Shown piece after piece: positions 54,324 through 62,184 of a DNA stretch of 64,000 nt. A program made the position numbers and the translations under genes. The stretch is from an uncultured Bacteroides sp. GTDB lineage: Bacteria; Bacteroidota; Bacteroidia; Bacteroidales; Bacteroidaceae. The stretch lies in contig NZ_CAUFUE010000022.1 in assembly GCF_959029255.1 (NCBI RefSeq), positions 1 to 64,000 of the forward strand, read 5' to 3'. How positions within the stretch are numbered: the stretch's first letter is position 1; the number at the start of each line of letters is the position of its first letter. Under the pieces are notes generated by a model. The model did not search any database. It was given only the letters and a program-made list of their open reading frames with translations, and was not told the DNA's origin.

Positions 54324-54600
54324 TTGCCAGTTGTCATATCGCCACATTGCCATACTTCTACCTCCCCACCAGTTGATTCCTTCCAGATTGTTCTATTTTT
54401 CCCTTTTCCGGGTATCCGAACCCTATCCGGGCCGTGTTTGCTCCGTGTCTATAGGATTGGACTTGGTACGGACCGGGTATGGACAGGGTACGGAGCGGAT
54501 AAGGTGAGGGTTAAAATTGGTCTGCTTGTAAGATGTCTGATGTTTTTAAGGGAATAATGCCGCATACTTCCGTAAAAGTAATATATTTGCGAAGTGTTTA
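54324..54600. other. Intergenic region with imperfect palindromes
   Basis: No gene. Degenerate repeats of the type CGGACCGGGTATGGAC and complements (ATCCGAACCCTATCCG) between about 54405 and 54515 can fold on themselves. The promoter of the GT2 gene is at the right end. Confidence 0.5.
54582..54589 (+). promoter_or_regulatory. -7 box of the GT2 gene
   Basis: TATATTTG matches the consensus, 22-37 bp before the two possible start codons. Confidence 0.6.
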
Positions 54601-54603
54601 ATC

Positions 54604-55566
54604 ATGCCCTTGTGCGAAATGAAAAAAGTAACCCTATTAATCCCTGTATATAATGAAGAAGCAATGCTTCCCGCTCTCTACGCGCGTTTGATAGAACTCA
54701 TCAATCGAAACGACGCATACGAGTGGGAAATTTTATTCATTAACGACGGCAGCAGTGACAGAACTCTGGAAAGTCTCCGCCAACTCCGGCAAACGGACAA
54801 AAGGGTGAATTATGTAAACCTTTCGCGCAACTTCGGTAAAGAAGTTGCCATGCTGGCAGGTTTCGATTACACCACCGGTGATTGCTGTGTTGTGATGGAT
54901 GCCGACTTGCAAGACCCTCCCGAACTGGTAGACCAGATGCTGAAATACTGGGAAGAAGGATACGACGACATCTACGCCAAACGTCGTGACCGTGGAGAAG
55001 AGAGTTGGCTACGCCGACGATTGTCCCTGGCTTTCTACAAGATATTGCAGAAGATGAGCCGCATAGACATCCTGCCTAATGTAGGGGATTTCCGACTGCT
55101 GGACCGCCGGTGTGTATTGACGCTTCGCCGTCTGCGCGAACAGGAGCGATATACCAAAGGATTATTCTGCTGGATTGGCTACAAAAAGAAAAGCATAGAA
55201 TTCGACCGTGGCGACCGCCTTGCCGGACATTCTTCGTGGAGTTTCTTCAAGCTGCTGAACCTGGCAATAGAAGGTATCACTTCTTCCTCCACCGCCCCAC
55301 TGCGCATCGCCACCCTCTGTGGAGTACTGTTCTCTATTTCCAGTTTTATCTATGCCATCTACTTTCTGATAAAAACAATCGTCTATGGCGACCAGGCCGC
55401 CGGCTTCCCTACCCTGATTGTAGTAATTCTCTTCTTAGGCGGCATTCAATTATTCTCTCTCGGGGTGATAGGCGAATACATCGGGCGTATTTTCAATGAA
55501 ACGAAAAGAAGGCCTACTTATATTGCTTCCGATTATAACGAAAAGAAATTGGGATATGATGAATAG
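54604..55566 (+). CDS. GT2 polyprenyl-phosphate glycosyltransferase (GtrB/ArnC-like)
   Basis: A 320-aa family 2 glycosyltransferase. The catalytic domain has TLLIPVYNEE, INDGSSDRT, VVMDADLQDPPEL (D-x-D) and the acceptor-helix region GHSSWSFFKLLNLAIEGITSS; two C-terminal membrane spans follow (about 235-255 and 270-290). It attaches a sugar to undecaprenyl phosphate on the cytoplasmic face. ATG at 54619 is a good alternative start. Confidence 0.9.
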   Translation: MPLCEMKKVTLLIPVYNEEAMLPALYARLIELINRNDAYEWEILFINDGSSDRTLESLRQLRQTDKRVNYVNLSRNFGKEVAMLAGFDYTTGDCCVVMDADLQDPPELVDQMLKYWEEGYDDIYAKRRDRGEESWLRRRLSLAFYKILQKMSRIDILPNVGDFRLLDRRCVLTLRRLREQERYTKGLFCWIGYKKKSIEFDRGDRLAGHSSWSFFKLLNLAIEGITSSSTAPLRIATLCGVLFSISSFIYAIYFLIKTIVYGDQAAGFPTLIVVILFLGGIQLFSLGVIGEYIGRIFNETKRRPTYIASDYNEKKLGYDE

Positions 55567-56080
55567 AATACACATACAGCGTTACCATTCTCCCTGCGGA
55601 GATTTGATGCTTGGTTCTTTTGAAGACAAACTCTGCTTATGCGACTGGGCGGTAGAAAAGCACAGAGATATAGTAGATATAAGGCTACGAAAAATTCTGC
55701 AAGCCGACTATGAAGAAAGTCCATCGCCCGTCATTGAAGAAGCCCGCAAGCAGTTGGATGAATACTTTGAGGGCAAACGGACCACTTTTGACATTCCACT
55801 GCTTTTTGCAGGCACAGAGTTTCAAAAAAGCGTCTGGCATGAACTGTTGAAAATACCATACGGCAAAACTATATCATACGGCGAACTGGCAAAACGCCTG
55901 GGCATGCCCCGAGCCGTTCGTGCCGTAGCCAACGCCAATGGAGCGAATGCCATTTCCATCATTACTCCTTGCCACCGCGTAATTGGCAGTAATCATTCAT
56001 TGACAGGCTACGCCGGTGGACTCAACGCAAAGAAGAAATTGCTGGAGTTGGAAACTTACGTAAAACTGCTGTTCACATAA
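55556..56080 (+). CDS. ogt: Methylated-DNA--protein-cysteine methyltransferase
   Basis: A 174-aa Ogt/MGMT protein with active site ITPCHRVIGSNHSLTGYAGGL and the helix-turn-helix PYGKTISYGELAKRLGMPRAVRAVANANGANA. It removes methyl groups from O6-alkylguanine in a suicide reaction. The start is taken as the ATG pair at 55556/55559, overlapping the end of the GT2 gene; the longer frame to 55496 adds a stretch unlike the family. Confidence 0.92.
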   Translation: MMNRIHIQRYHSPCGDLMLGSFEDKLCLCDWAVEKHRDIVDIRLRKILQADYEESPSPVIEEARKQLDEYFEGKRTTFDIPLLFAGTEFQKSVWHELLKIPYGKTISYGELAKRLGMPRAVRAVANANGANAISIITPCHRVIGSNHSLTGYAGGLNAKKKLLELETYVKLLFT

Positions 56081-56356
56081 TTGAATGAAGCTATTCCTAA
56101 TCTAAATCATCAACCGTTGGCCGACAATTTAAATTTGTTTCATCTCATTTTTTCTCTTTTTCCATAGCTGATAGCTATTGATAATGTTTTGCCACATATT
56201 ATATATACAATATCACATAAGTCTGATTATCAAAAGAAAAGCCCACCTATTACTAACAGTGGGTAACAAAATAGTAACAAAAAAAACGAAGAAATTCGCT
56301 TAACGGTGGGCTTCTTATGCAAAGGTAACAAAAGCCCTCTAACCATAAAAGCAAAA
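56081..56356. other. Non-coding boundary of the accessory region
   Basis: No gene. It has AAGCCCACC (56239-56247) paired with GGTGGGCTT (56305-56313), repeated GTAACAAAA motifs between, and a minus-strand -7 box TACCTTTG (56320-56327) with no gene after it. It may hold the end of an inserted element. Confidence 0.45.
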
Positions 56357-56470
56357 CTGGCAAAAAGAAGAATACTATTTTTTCTTTTCGCCAGCATATA
56401 TACATTTTGCTGTCTATAGAAATTGGTTTAGTTCGTTTTGGATATATAGACAAAAGAATGAACTAAACTT
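56357..56470. repeat. Direct repeat A, 5 bp after the YhcG-type stop codon
   Basis: About 114 bp, similar throughout to repeat B (57619-57740). Both hold CTGGCAAAAAGAA, TTCGCCAGCATATATA and TTTAG-(T/C)CGTTTTGG-CTATATAG-like blocks ending AACTAAACTT. Inside, GTTTAGTTC (56426) pairs with GAACTAAAC (56460). Confidence 0.85.
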
Positions 56471-56475
56471 ATTTT

Positions 56476-57579
56476 CTATAACAACTTTTTCAATTCATCA
56501 ATATCCGGTAATGCCTTGCGAAGTCGCTCCGGCATTTCTTCGGAAGCTCGGTAAGTGGCAACACCCATTGGCTTATTGTAATCACGTACCGCAAATTCTA
56601 CAAAGGTTTGGTTCATTTCCCGGCAAAGGATGATTCCGATAGAGGGATTCTCGTGCGGCTTTCTCACATATGAATCCAATGCGGAAAGGTAAGTGTTCAG
56701 TTGCCCTAAATAGGAGCTTCGGAATTTTCCGGACTTCAATTCAACAGCGACCAAAGAATTAAGTTCCCGATTGAAAAACAATAAATCAATGAACATTTCC
56801 TCTCCCGCTACCTCAATACGGTATTGATTACCTATAAAACTGAAATCCTGCCCAAAGGTCATGATGAACTTTTTCACATTGGCAACAATCGCCTTTTCTA
56901 CTATCTTTTCGTCTAAATCCTCTTCTTGTTCATCCAGTTCCTCCACATTAATGAAATCAAGCAGGTATTCATCTTTAAATGAACAAACAGCTTTTAGAGC
57001 TTGCTTAGTATCGGGCAATGTTTGGACGAAATTATTAGGTAAAGTTCCCCGATGGCTGTACAGGTCTGCTTTTAAATAATCCCTTAAAGTGTATTTACTC
57101 CAATAGCGAGTAGCGCACTCATGTATATAAAATAGCCTTGCTTCCAAAGTCTTAGCTTTGGCAATGATTTCTATGTGATGACTAAAGCCGATTGAAAGGA
57201 AATCAGACCAGTTAAATTCGGCAGCCAATGGCTGCCGAATTTCTATGAGAAGCAATTTTTCATCCAACTCCAAATCGGCAGCCACTGGCTGCTGATTTAA
57301 AACAAGTTCCCATTCTTCATAAAATTGCCGCATATTTTTAATACTTCGAGTTGAAAATCCCCTTAGCCCTGGCAATTCTTTCTGTAATAGGGAAGATATC
57401 TGTTCAATTGCACCTTTCCCCCAAAAGCTTGTACGAGAATTTTCCGACACATAACGTCCGATGCCGTAATAAAGAGAGAGCTGTTCCTTGTTCACCGATG
57501 CGGCTGCACGGTACTGGCTACGTAGGATAGCTTCTTTTATGGTCTTTACTGCTTCTCTATAATTCTGATTTATATCCAT
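56476..57579 (-). CDS. DUF1016/YhcG-type PDDEXK nuclease
   Basis: A 367-aa protein with DUF1016 N-terminal domain (about 5-95, containing LSLYYGIGRYVSENSR and FSTRSIKNMRQFYEEW) and a C-terminal PDDEXK nuclease domain: D265 in FIDLLFF, E280 and K282 in VAVELKS. Function in bacteria is unknown; members are often found with restriction or mobile DNA. The linker (residues about 95-122) has repeats QQPVAAD and RQPLAAEF encoded by two palindromes. The gene has its own -7 box and is bracketed by direct repeats A and B. Confidence 0.85.
   Translation of the reverse strand: MDINQNYREAVKTIKEAILRSQYRAAASVNKEQLSLYYGIGRYVSENSRTSFWGKGAIEQISSLLQKELPGLRGFSTRSIKNMRQFYEEWELVLNQQPVAADLELDEKLLLIEIRQPLAAEFNWSDFLSIGFSHHIEIIAKAKTLEARLFYIHECATRYWSKYTLRDYLKADLYSHRGTLPNNFVQTLPDTKQALKAVCSFKDEYLLDFINVEELDEQEEDLDEKIVEKAIVANVKKFIMTFGQDFSFIGNQYRIEVAGEEMFIDLLFFNRELNSLVAVELKSGKFRSSYLGQLNTYLSALDSYVRKPHENPSIGIILCREMNQTFVEFAVRDYNKPMGVATYRASEEMPERLRKALPDIDELKKLL
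57216..57240. repeat. 25-bp palindrome inside the YhcG-type gene
   Basis: ATTCGGCAGCCA and TGGCTGCCGAAT are perfect arms around one base. A second palindrome lies at 57272-57298 (AAATCGGCAGCCA / TGGCTGCTGATTT, one mismatch). Confidence 0.85.
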
Positions 57580-57599
57580 TTACGCTTTGTTATATGCGA

Positions 57600-57607
57600 C
57601 AAAAGTA
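57600..57607 (-). promoter_or_regulatory. -7 box of the YhcG-type gene
   Basis: TACTTTTG on the minus strand, 21 bp before the start codon. Confidence 0.6.
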
Positions 57608-57618
57608 CAAAAATAATG

Positions 57619-57740
57619 CTGGCAAAAAGAAAACAAAGGTATTTTTTCTTCTTCTCTTTTCGCCAGCATATATATTTTGCTATCAATAAAAATAAGTTTA
57701 GTCCGTTTTGGCTATATAGGCAAAGGCACAAACTAAACTT
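57619..57740. repeat. Direct repeat B, 4 bp after the HxlR stop codon
   Basis: About 122 bp, imperfect copy of repeat A. Inside, GTTTAGT (57696) pairs with ACTAAAC (57732), and CTGGCAAAAAGAA pairs with the TTCGCCAG block. Confidence 0.85.
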
Positions 57741-57744
57741 GGGT

Positions 57745-58116
57745 TTATGACTTTAACCTATTATTTTCTCTATCAACTAAAATTGCATCCATGTTATCTT
57801 TTGCCCAAGTTATCAAACTGTTGATATGTGGCAACAAAGATATAGCTCTATCAGTTAGTGAATATTCAACTCTTGGCGGCACTTCTGCATATACCTGTCT
57901 TCTGACAAATCCGTCCTCTTCAAGAGTTCTCAAAGTAACAGTCAGCATTTTCTGTGAAATATCGGGGATATTTTTTTGCAAGGCATTGAAACGCATTAAT
58001 GCAGACTGATTTAATGTAAAAAGAACTAATATAGACCATTTATCACTTATACGAGCAAGTATATTCCGAATAGGACAATCGGGATATAATTCATTTTGAA
58101 TTTCTGTTCTTACCAT
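57745..58116 (-). CDS. HxlR-family transcriptional regulator
   Basis: A 123-aa winged-helix regulator with the family start CPIRNILARISDKWSILVLFTL, recognition region FNALQKNIPDISQKMLTVTLRTLEEDGFV and wing RRQVYAEVPPRVEYSLT. HxlR proteins sense redox or small electrophiles, often through the N-terminal cysteine (C19-20 region, in YPDCPIR). It is divergent from the oxidoreductase gene, its likely target. Confidence 0.92.
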   Translation of the reverse strand: MVRTEIQNELYPDCPIRNILARISDKWSILVLFTLNQSALMRFNALQKNIPDISQKMLTVTLRTLEEDGFVRRQVYAEVPPRVEYSLTDRAISLLPHINSLITWAKDNMDAILVDRENNRLKS

Positions 58117-58142
58117 AATATATTATATTTCAATTCGCACTA

Positions 58143-58150
58143 CAAAAGTA
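58143..58150 (-). promoter_or_regulatory. -7 box of the HxlR gene
   Basis: TACTTTTG on the minus strand, 27 bp before the start codon. Confidence 0.6.
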
Positions 58151-58191
58151 ACTAACATTCTTCAAATAAGCAAGGGTGAAATAGTAATCAG

Positions 58192-58356
58192 CTAAATAGT
58201 GTTAAACATGTATTTTTCAAATTCTTCATAATCAACAATAGTTTCATACAGGTAACTATCTGAGTACAAAGTGCCTTCTTGTATAACTGAAAAAAGTGTT
58301 TCATCTTTGCATCCGAAAAGAGATAAACAATCTTTTAGATAGTAATGTTGATTATT
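58192..58356 (-). pseudogene. Start-less open frame, probable gene remnant
   Basis: The minus strand reads ~54 codons of protein-like sequence (QHYYLKDCLSLFGCKDE, then VDYEEFEKYMFNTI and a stop at 58192-58194), acidic and tyrosine-rich, bounded upstream by a stop without an ATG. Looks like the 3' end of a lost gene. I do not recognise the family. Confidence 0.45.
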
Positions 58357-58370
58357 AAATATTTATAGTT

Positions 58371-59021
58371 ATGAAAAATGTAGTATTGATTGGAGCAAGC
58401 GGTTTTGTTGGAACTGCAATCCTTAGTGAGTTATTAAACAGAGGTAACAAAGTTACAGCAGTAGTTCGTAATCCCGAAAAGATTACAATTAGCAACAGTA
58501 ATTTATCAGTAGTTAAGGCAGATGTATCTGATGTGGAAACAATAACTGCCACTTGTAAGGATAAAGATATTGTTATCAGCGCTTATAATCCCGGCTGGAC
58601 AAACCCCAATATTTACGAAGAGACGTTGAAAAACTATCCATTAATCCTCAAAGCAGTAAAGCAAGCAGGCATTAAACGGTTGTTGTGTGTCGGTGGTGCA
58701 GGTACTTTGTTTTGCGCTCCGGGGCTTAGAGTAGTGGATTCGGGTGCAATACCTGCTGAAATTATGGGCGGTGTGAAGTCTTTAGGTGAATTCTACCTAA
58801 ATACATTGTGCAATGAAAAAGAAATTGACTGGGTGTTTTTCTCACCTGCCGGAACTCTTGAACCGGGACAACGTACAGGAAAATTCCGTTTGGGAAAGGA
58901 CGACCTTATTGTTGATGAAAACGGAAACAGCCACATTTCAGTAGAAGATTATGCAGTTGCAATGGTAGATGAAATGGAACAGGCAAATCATCACTGGGAG
59001 CGTTTTACCATCGGTTACTAA
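58371..59021 (+). CDS. NAD(P)H-binding oxidoreductase (NmrA/SDR-like)
   Basis: A 216-aa atypical short-chain dehydrogenase-like protein. The Rossmann start VVLIGASGFVGTAIL (GxxGxxG), the strand AVVRNPEKI, SVVKADVSD and FSPAGTLEPGQRTGKFRLGKDDL are typical of the NAD(P)H-binding group, which lacks the YxxxK site. Such proteins are often under HxlR control and protect against quinones or electrophiles. The next gene starts 19 bp after it. Confidence 0.88.
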   Translation: MKNVVLIGASGFVGTAILSELLNRGNKVTAVVRNPEKITISNSNLSVVKADVSDVETITATCKDKDIVISAYNPGWTNPNIYEETLKNYPLILKAVKQAGIKRLLCVGGAGTLFCAPGLRVVDSGAIPAEIMGGVKSLGEFYLNTLCNEKEIDWVFFSPAGTLEPGQRTGKFRLGKDDLIVDENGNSHISVEDYAVAMVDEMEQANHHWERFTIGY

Positions 59022-59040
59022 TGATAACAATATAGAAATT

Positions 59041-59874
59041 ATGAAGAACGTATTTTTATTCTTGCTGACCTTTGTAGCAATGGTGGCAGAAGCACAGACT
59101 AAAGGAAATTTTGAAGTATTGGATTTAGGTAATTTTAAACTGCATGTATATAATACAAATGATGCACTTGGAGATGCAAGCTACATTATAGAGGGCAATG
59201 ACGGAGTTGTAACATTGGAACAACCACTGTTTAGGGATAATGTATCGGAATTCAACACCTATGTGACTTCATTGAATAAGCCTGTACAGAAAATTATCAC
59301 TAATTATCATGTAGGTGGCACGGGAAATCATGATATTGTGATGATTGAGGGAATGCCGGAATTTGTCAAGGGAGCTATTTATGGTGGAATGATGCAGAAT
59401 TTTGCAAAGATGTTTGGTGATGCCATTGTCCCCATGCCAACCGGAAAAGCAGAGGAAGTATCTTTAGGAAGTACCCAAAATTGGGGTGGTGTGAAGTTCT
59501 CTTTTCAACAAGGAGCTTCAACAGATTTTCCGGCAGCAAGTATTATAATAGGCGGCAAGGTTTATTATACACACTGGGCACCTGCTAAATCTCACATCAG
59601 CCATTTACAAATATCTTCCTTAGCTGCGATTGATGCGGAAATTGCAGAAGCAGAAAAGGCTTTAAAATCTGGATGTGAATATTTTATTGGTGGGCACGGT
59701 GGGGCTGCAAAAAGCAATATGGTAAAATTTAAGATTAACTATCTGAAAACAATGAAACGTACAATTGCAGCAAATAATACAGCCGATTCATTTATTGATG
59801 CCATGAAAAAGGCTTATCCTAATTTACCCGGAGAGGCTGGATTATCAGACTTGGCTAATATTTTGTACAAGTAA
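59041..59874 (+). CDS. Exported metallo-beta-lactamase-fold protein with degenerate metal site
   Basis: A 277-aa secreted protein: signal peptide (FLFLLTFVAMVAEAQ) then an MBL-like fold (YIIEGNDGVVTLEQPLF, IITNYHVGGTGNHDIV, KVYYTHWAPAKSHISH, YFIGGHGG). The usual HxHxDH is reduced to H-V-G-G-T-G and the metal aspartate after beta-strand 9 is absent, so the metal site is doubtful. The start at 59041 is preferred over 58969, which overlaps the oxidoreductase. Function unknown; cotranscribed with the oxidoreductase. Confidence 0.75.
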   Translation: MKNVFLFLLTFVAMVAEAQTKGNFEVLDLGNFKLHVYNTNDALGDASYIIEGNDGVVTLEQPLFRDNVSEFNTYVTSLNKPVQKIITNYHVGGTGNHDIVMIEGMPEFVKGAIYGGMMQNFAKMFGDAIVPMPTGKAEEVSLGSTQNWGGVKFSFQQGASTDFPAASIIIGGKVYYTHWAPAKSHISHLQISSLAAIDAEIAEAEKALKSGCEYFIGGHGGAAKSNMVKFKINYLKTMKRTIAANNTADSFIDAMKKAYPNLPGEAGLSDLANILYK

Positions 59875-59895
59875 AAATAGAATTTCACATTTAAT

Positions 59896-59920
59896 ATAAG
59901 GTTGCCATTGGTAGCCTTAT
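59896..59920 (+). terminator. Terminator after the MBL-fold gene
   Basis: ATAAGG/CCTTAT stem with further G-U pairing (59896-59920), followed by ATTGTTT. Confidence 0.6.
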
Positions 59921-59941
59921 ATTGTTTAAAATAAATGCAAT

Positions 59942-60340
59942 ATGGAAAATGCTTTAAGTTTTTTATCAGAACACAAAGACGTAGCTTTCGCAACAGTAGA
60001 GGGAGATAAACCTAAAATTCGCGTCTTCCAAATAATGAAAAGAAATAAAGACATACTTTATTTTGCAACAGCTACCCATAAAGAAGTTTATCAGCAACTG
60101 CAAAAAAATCCTTTTGTGGAATTACTCGCAATGGCTGGAAATATTTCAGTAAGAGTAAAGGGAAAAGCTCTTTTTGATGTTTCCAATAATATAGGAAAAG
60201 AAATCTATGAAACAAATCCAGTTCTAATACGCTTATATCATTCATATTCAGAATTAGTTTATTTTCGTCTTGCTATTAGTGAATTGGATTATTACGATTT
60301 AACGCCTACACCACCTATTTTTAATCATTATAGTTTGTAA
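59942..60340 (+). CDS. Pyridoxamine 5'-phosphate oxidase-family flavoprotein
   Basis: A 132-aa split-barrel PPOX-type protein (FLSEHKDVAFATVEGDKPKIRVFQIMKRNKDILYFATATHKEVYQQLQKNPFVELLAM). These small proteins bind FMN or F420 and reduce varied substrates. It is one base from the next gene's ATG, so the two may be coupled, though the neighbour belongs to another functional group. Confidence 0.85.
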   Translation: MENALSFLSEHKDVAFATVEGDKPKIRVFQIMKRNKDILYFATATHKEVYQQLQKNPFVELLAMAGNISVRVKGKALFDVSNNIGKEIYETNPVLIRLYHSYSELVYFRLAISELDYYDLTPTPPIFNHYSL

Positions 60341-60341
60341 A

Positions 60342-60954
60342 ATGAAAGAATTATTGCAACAGAGATTTTTCCGATTATTGTCGGAATATTCGCAACGTAA
60401 AGTTTCTGTAAATGAATTTACAGAAGCTATTGAGGAATTGGCTACACATGTAGCCAATTTCAGTATCAACGAACAGGATTATAGCATATTGCTCCGTTAT
60501 TTTTCTTTTGGCTTGCATCGTCTTAAATCGTACCGTGTACGGTTTGAGCAAGAAAAAAATGCCCTATTTGCATCTTATTGATGAAGCGATAGAACTTTTA
60601 AACACTGAAATATGCCTTATCGAATGGCGTATCAAGTATCCGGAACAACTCAAACAGGTGATTGAAAAACAAAAACTTTCCCCTCTCTACCTCGCTGATA
60701 AAACAGCCCTTATCAATATTATGGAAATGGTAAGCGGTCTATTCCTCTCCAAAAACATCGTATATCAGAACGGGAAACCTGCCTACTTGGTGGACTTATC
60801 CAAAGGTTTTGAATGGTTGTTCAACATCAAAATAAACGATTGCCACCAAAAGCATGAGGATGTAATAAAGCGTAAACCGGGCAAACTTACCGAATTTCTT
60901 AATGGACTGGCAGACCTTATCCGAAAAGAACACGATAAAAAAGGATATAGATAA
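60342..60954 (+). pseudogene. RteC-like protein interrupted by a frame change at A7
   Basis: A 79-aa frame (60342-60581, MKELLQQRFFRLLSEYSQRK) runs into a second frame (60559-60954, MPYLHLIDEAIELLNTEI to the end). Dropping one A from the run GAAAAAAATG at about 60552-60560 joins them into a protein of ~204 aa, near RteC length. The C-terminal part has the RteC pattern (DKTALINIMEMVSGLFLSKNIVYQNGKPAYLVDLSKGFEWLFNI). RteC regulates excision of Bacteroides conjugative elements. It may be broken, use slippage, or be two proteins starting at 60342 and 60559. Confidence 0.6.
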
Positions 60955-61075
60955 TCAGCGATTTACGATTTATTTATAATGGATTCCATGTGCGCCCTCG
61001 TAATTACCTTGCACTCTTTTTCTGAACTTTGCTTCATCAAATTACAAAAGGTATAATCTAAAATATGAAGCGACT

Positions 61076-61408
61076 ATGTATATAGAAAATAACGAGTTCA
61101 GCGAATGGATGCAGAAATTATATGCCAAGCTGGAAGAACTTTGCAAGGACATACGGGTACTGCGCAATGCAGACAAGGTATTGCCCGAAGATGATAACCT
61201 GTTGGATAATCAAGACTTGTGCCTACTGTTCAAAGTAAGTATCAAAACCCTGCAACGCTACCGGGCTATCGGTGTGCTGCCATACTTCACAATCAGCGGA
61301 AAAGTGTATTACAAGGCTTCCGATGTCCGGGAGTTCATCAAGGAAAGGTTTAACGTAACCACATTGCACAAGTTCGAGAAAGAACACTGCACGAAGAAAA
61401 AGAAGTGA
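61076..61408 (+). CDS. Excisionase-like helix-turn-helix protein
   Basis: A 110-aa protein. An N-terminal helical part is followed by a winged-helix of the excisionase/MerR type: DNQDLCLLFKVSIKTLQRYRAIGVLPYFTISGKVYYKASDVREFIKERF (about 45-93). Proteins like this serve as recombination directionality factors or regulators in Bacteroides mobile elements. It follows the RteC-like gene by 121 bp and faces the minus-strand mob genes. Confidence 0.82.
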   Translation: MYIENNEFSEWMQKLYAKLEELCKDIRVLRNADKVLPEDDNLLDNQDLCLLFKVSIKTLQRYRAIGVLPYFTISGKVYYKASDVREFIKERFNVTTLHKFEKEHCTKKKK

Positions 61409-61414
61409 ATTTGA

Positions 61415-61454
61415 AAAGCCGAAACGGTGAATGTGTCTCATCCGTTCCGGCTTT
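61415..61454. terminator. Bidirectional terminator between convergent element genes
   Basis: AAAGCCGAAACGG (61415-61427) pairs with CCGTTCCGGCTTT (61442-61454) with one mismatch; it lies between the HTH gene and the mob operon end. Confidence 0.75.
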
Positions 61455-61460
61455 CTCCAT

Positions 61461-62180
61461 TTATGGCTTAACCAACTTATCGGCTTCTTCCTTTAGTTGC
61501 TCGGCTTGCTCGTTCAACAGTCTTGCACGTTCCAGTGCTTCCGCTTGCTTTTGGCTACGGTATTCAAAATCTATCACTGAATCGGTAACACTTTGGATAA
61601 AATGGTTATCCCGGTGCCACTTGAATTTATTTTCCAGCATATCAAAAGTTTCTCCGTCTGCCTGTCCTTGCATCAGCAAATAGCGGTATTTTATATCGTT
61701 GTCCTGCAACTGCTGCATACGTTCAGCCAAACGGACATTCAAGAATATGGAAGCGGAACAGATAACCAGCACTGCCGAAAAAAGAAACAATCCCGGACGA
61801 ACCCAAGAAACGACCTTGTTATAAATTCGCTGATAAAGCGATATTGGTTCTACTTTCTCTTTCTCCGTCTTGTAAGAGTTCAAGGTTTCAACCATAGCCT
61901 TGAAACAACGATAAGTTTCCAATGTTATTTTCTTGGTGTCCTCGATATGTTTCCGCTGACCTTGCATCCCGTTCCTTATATCGTCAAGCTGGCTTCGGAT
62001 AGCCTGCAAATCCTTTTCGGGAATAGCCGGGTTACTATGTAGTTCCGACAATGCCTGTTCGATTGCGTTCAGTCTTTCGAGAGTTTCCTCCCGACTGGCT
62101 GGCATCACCTGTGTTTCCTGCTTCTCTTTCAGTTCTGTAACCATTGAGAGAAGCCCCTCTAAAATCAAATTTTCCTCCAT
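61461..62180 (-). CDS. Coiled-coil membrane protein of the mobilization operon
   Basis: A 239-aa protein of no known family. Residues 10-100 are coiled-coil-like (ELKEKQETQ, ALSELHS, AIRSQLDDIRNG), one membrane span lies near 135-155 (VRPGLFLFSAVLVICSASIFLNV), and the C-terminal part is again helical and charged. It is 4 bp after the relaxase gene, so it may anchor or assist the mobilization complex. That is inference from position. Confidence 0.7.
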   Translation of the reverse strand: MEENLILEGLLSMVTELKEKQETQVMPASREETLERLNAIEQALSELHSNPAIPEKDLQAIRSQLDDIRNGMQGQRKHIEDTKKITLETYRCFKAMVETLNSYKTEKEKVEPISLYQRIYNKVVSWVRPGLFLFSAVLVICSASIFLNVRLAERMQQLQDNDIKYRYLLMQGQADGETFDMLENKFKWHRDNHFIQSVTDSVIDFEYRSQKQAEALERARLLNEQAEQLKEEADKLVKP

Positions 62181-62184
62181 GTAT

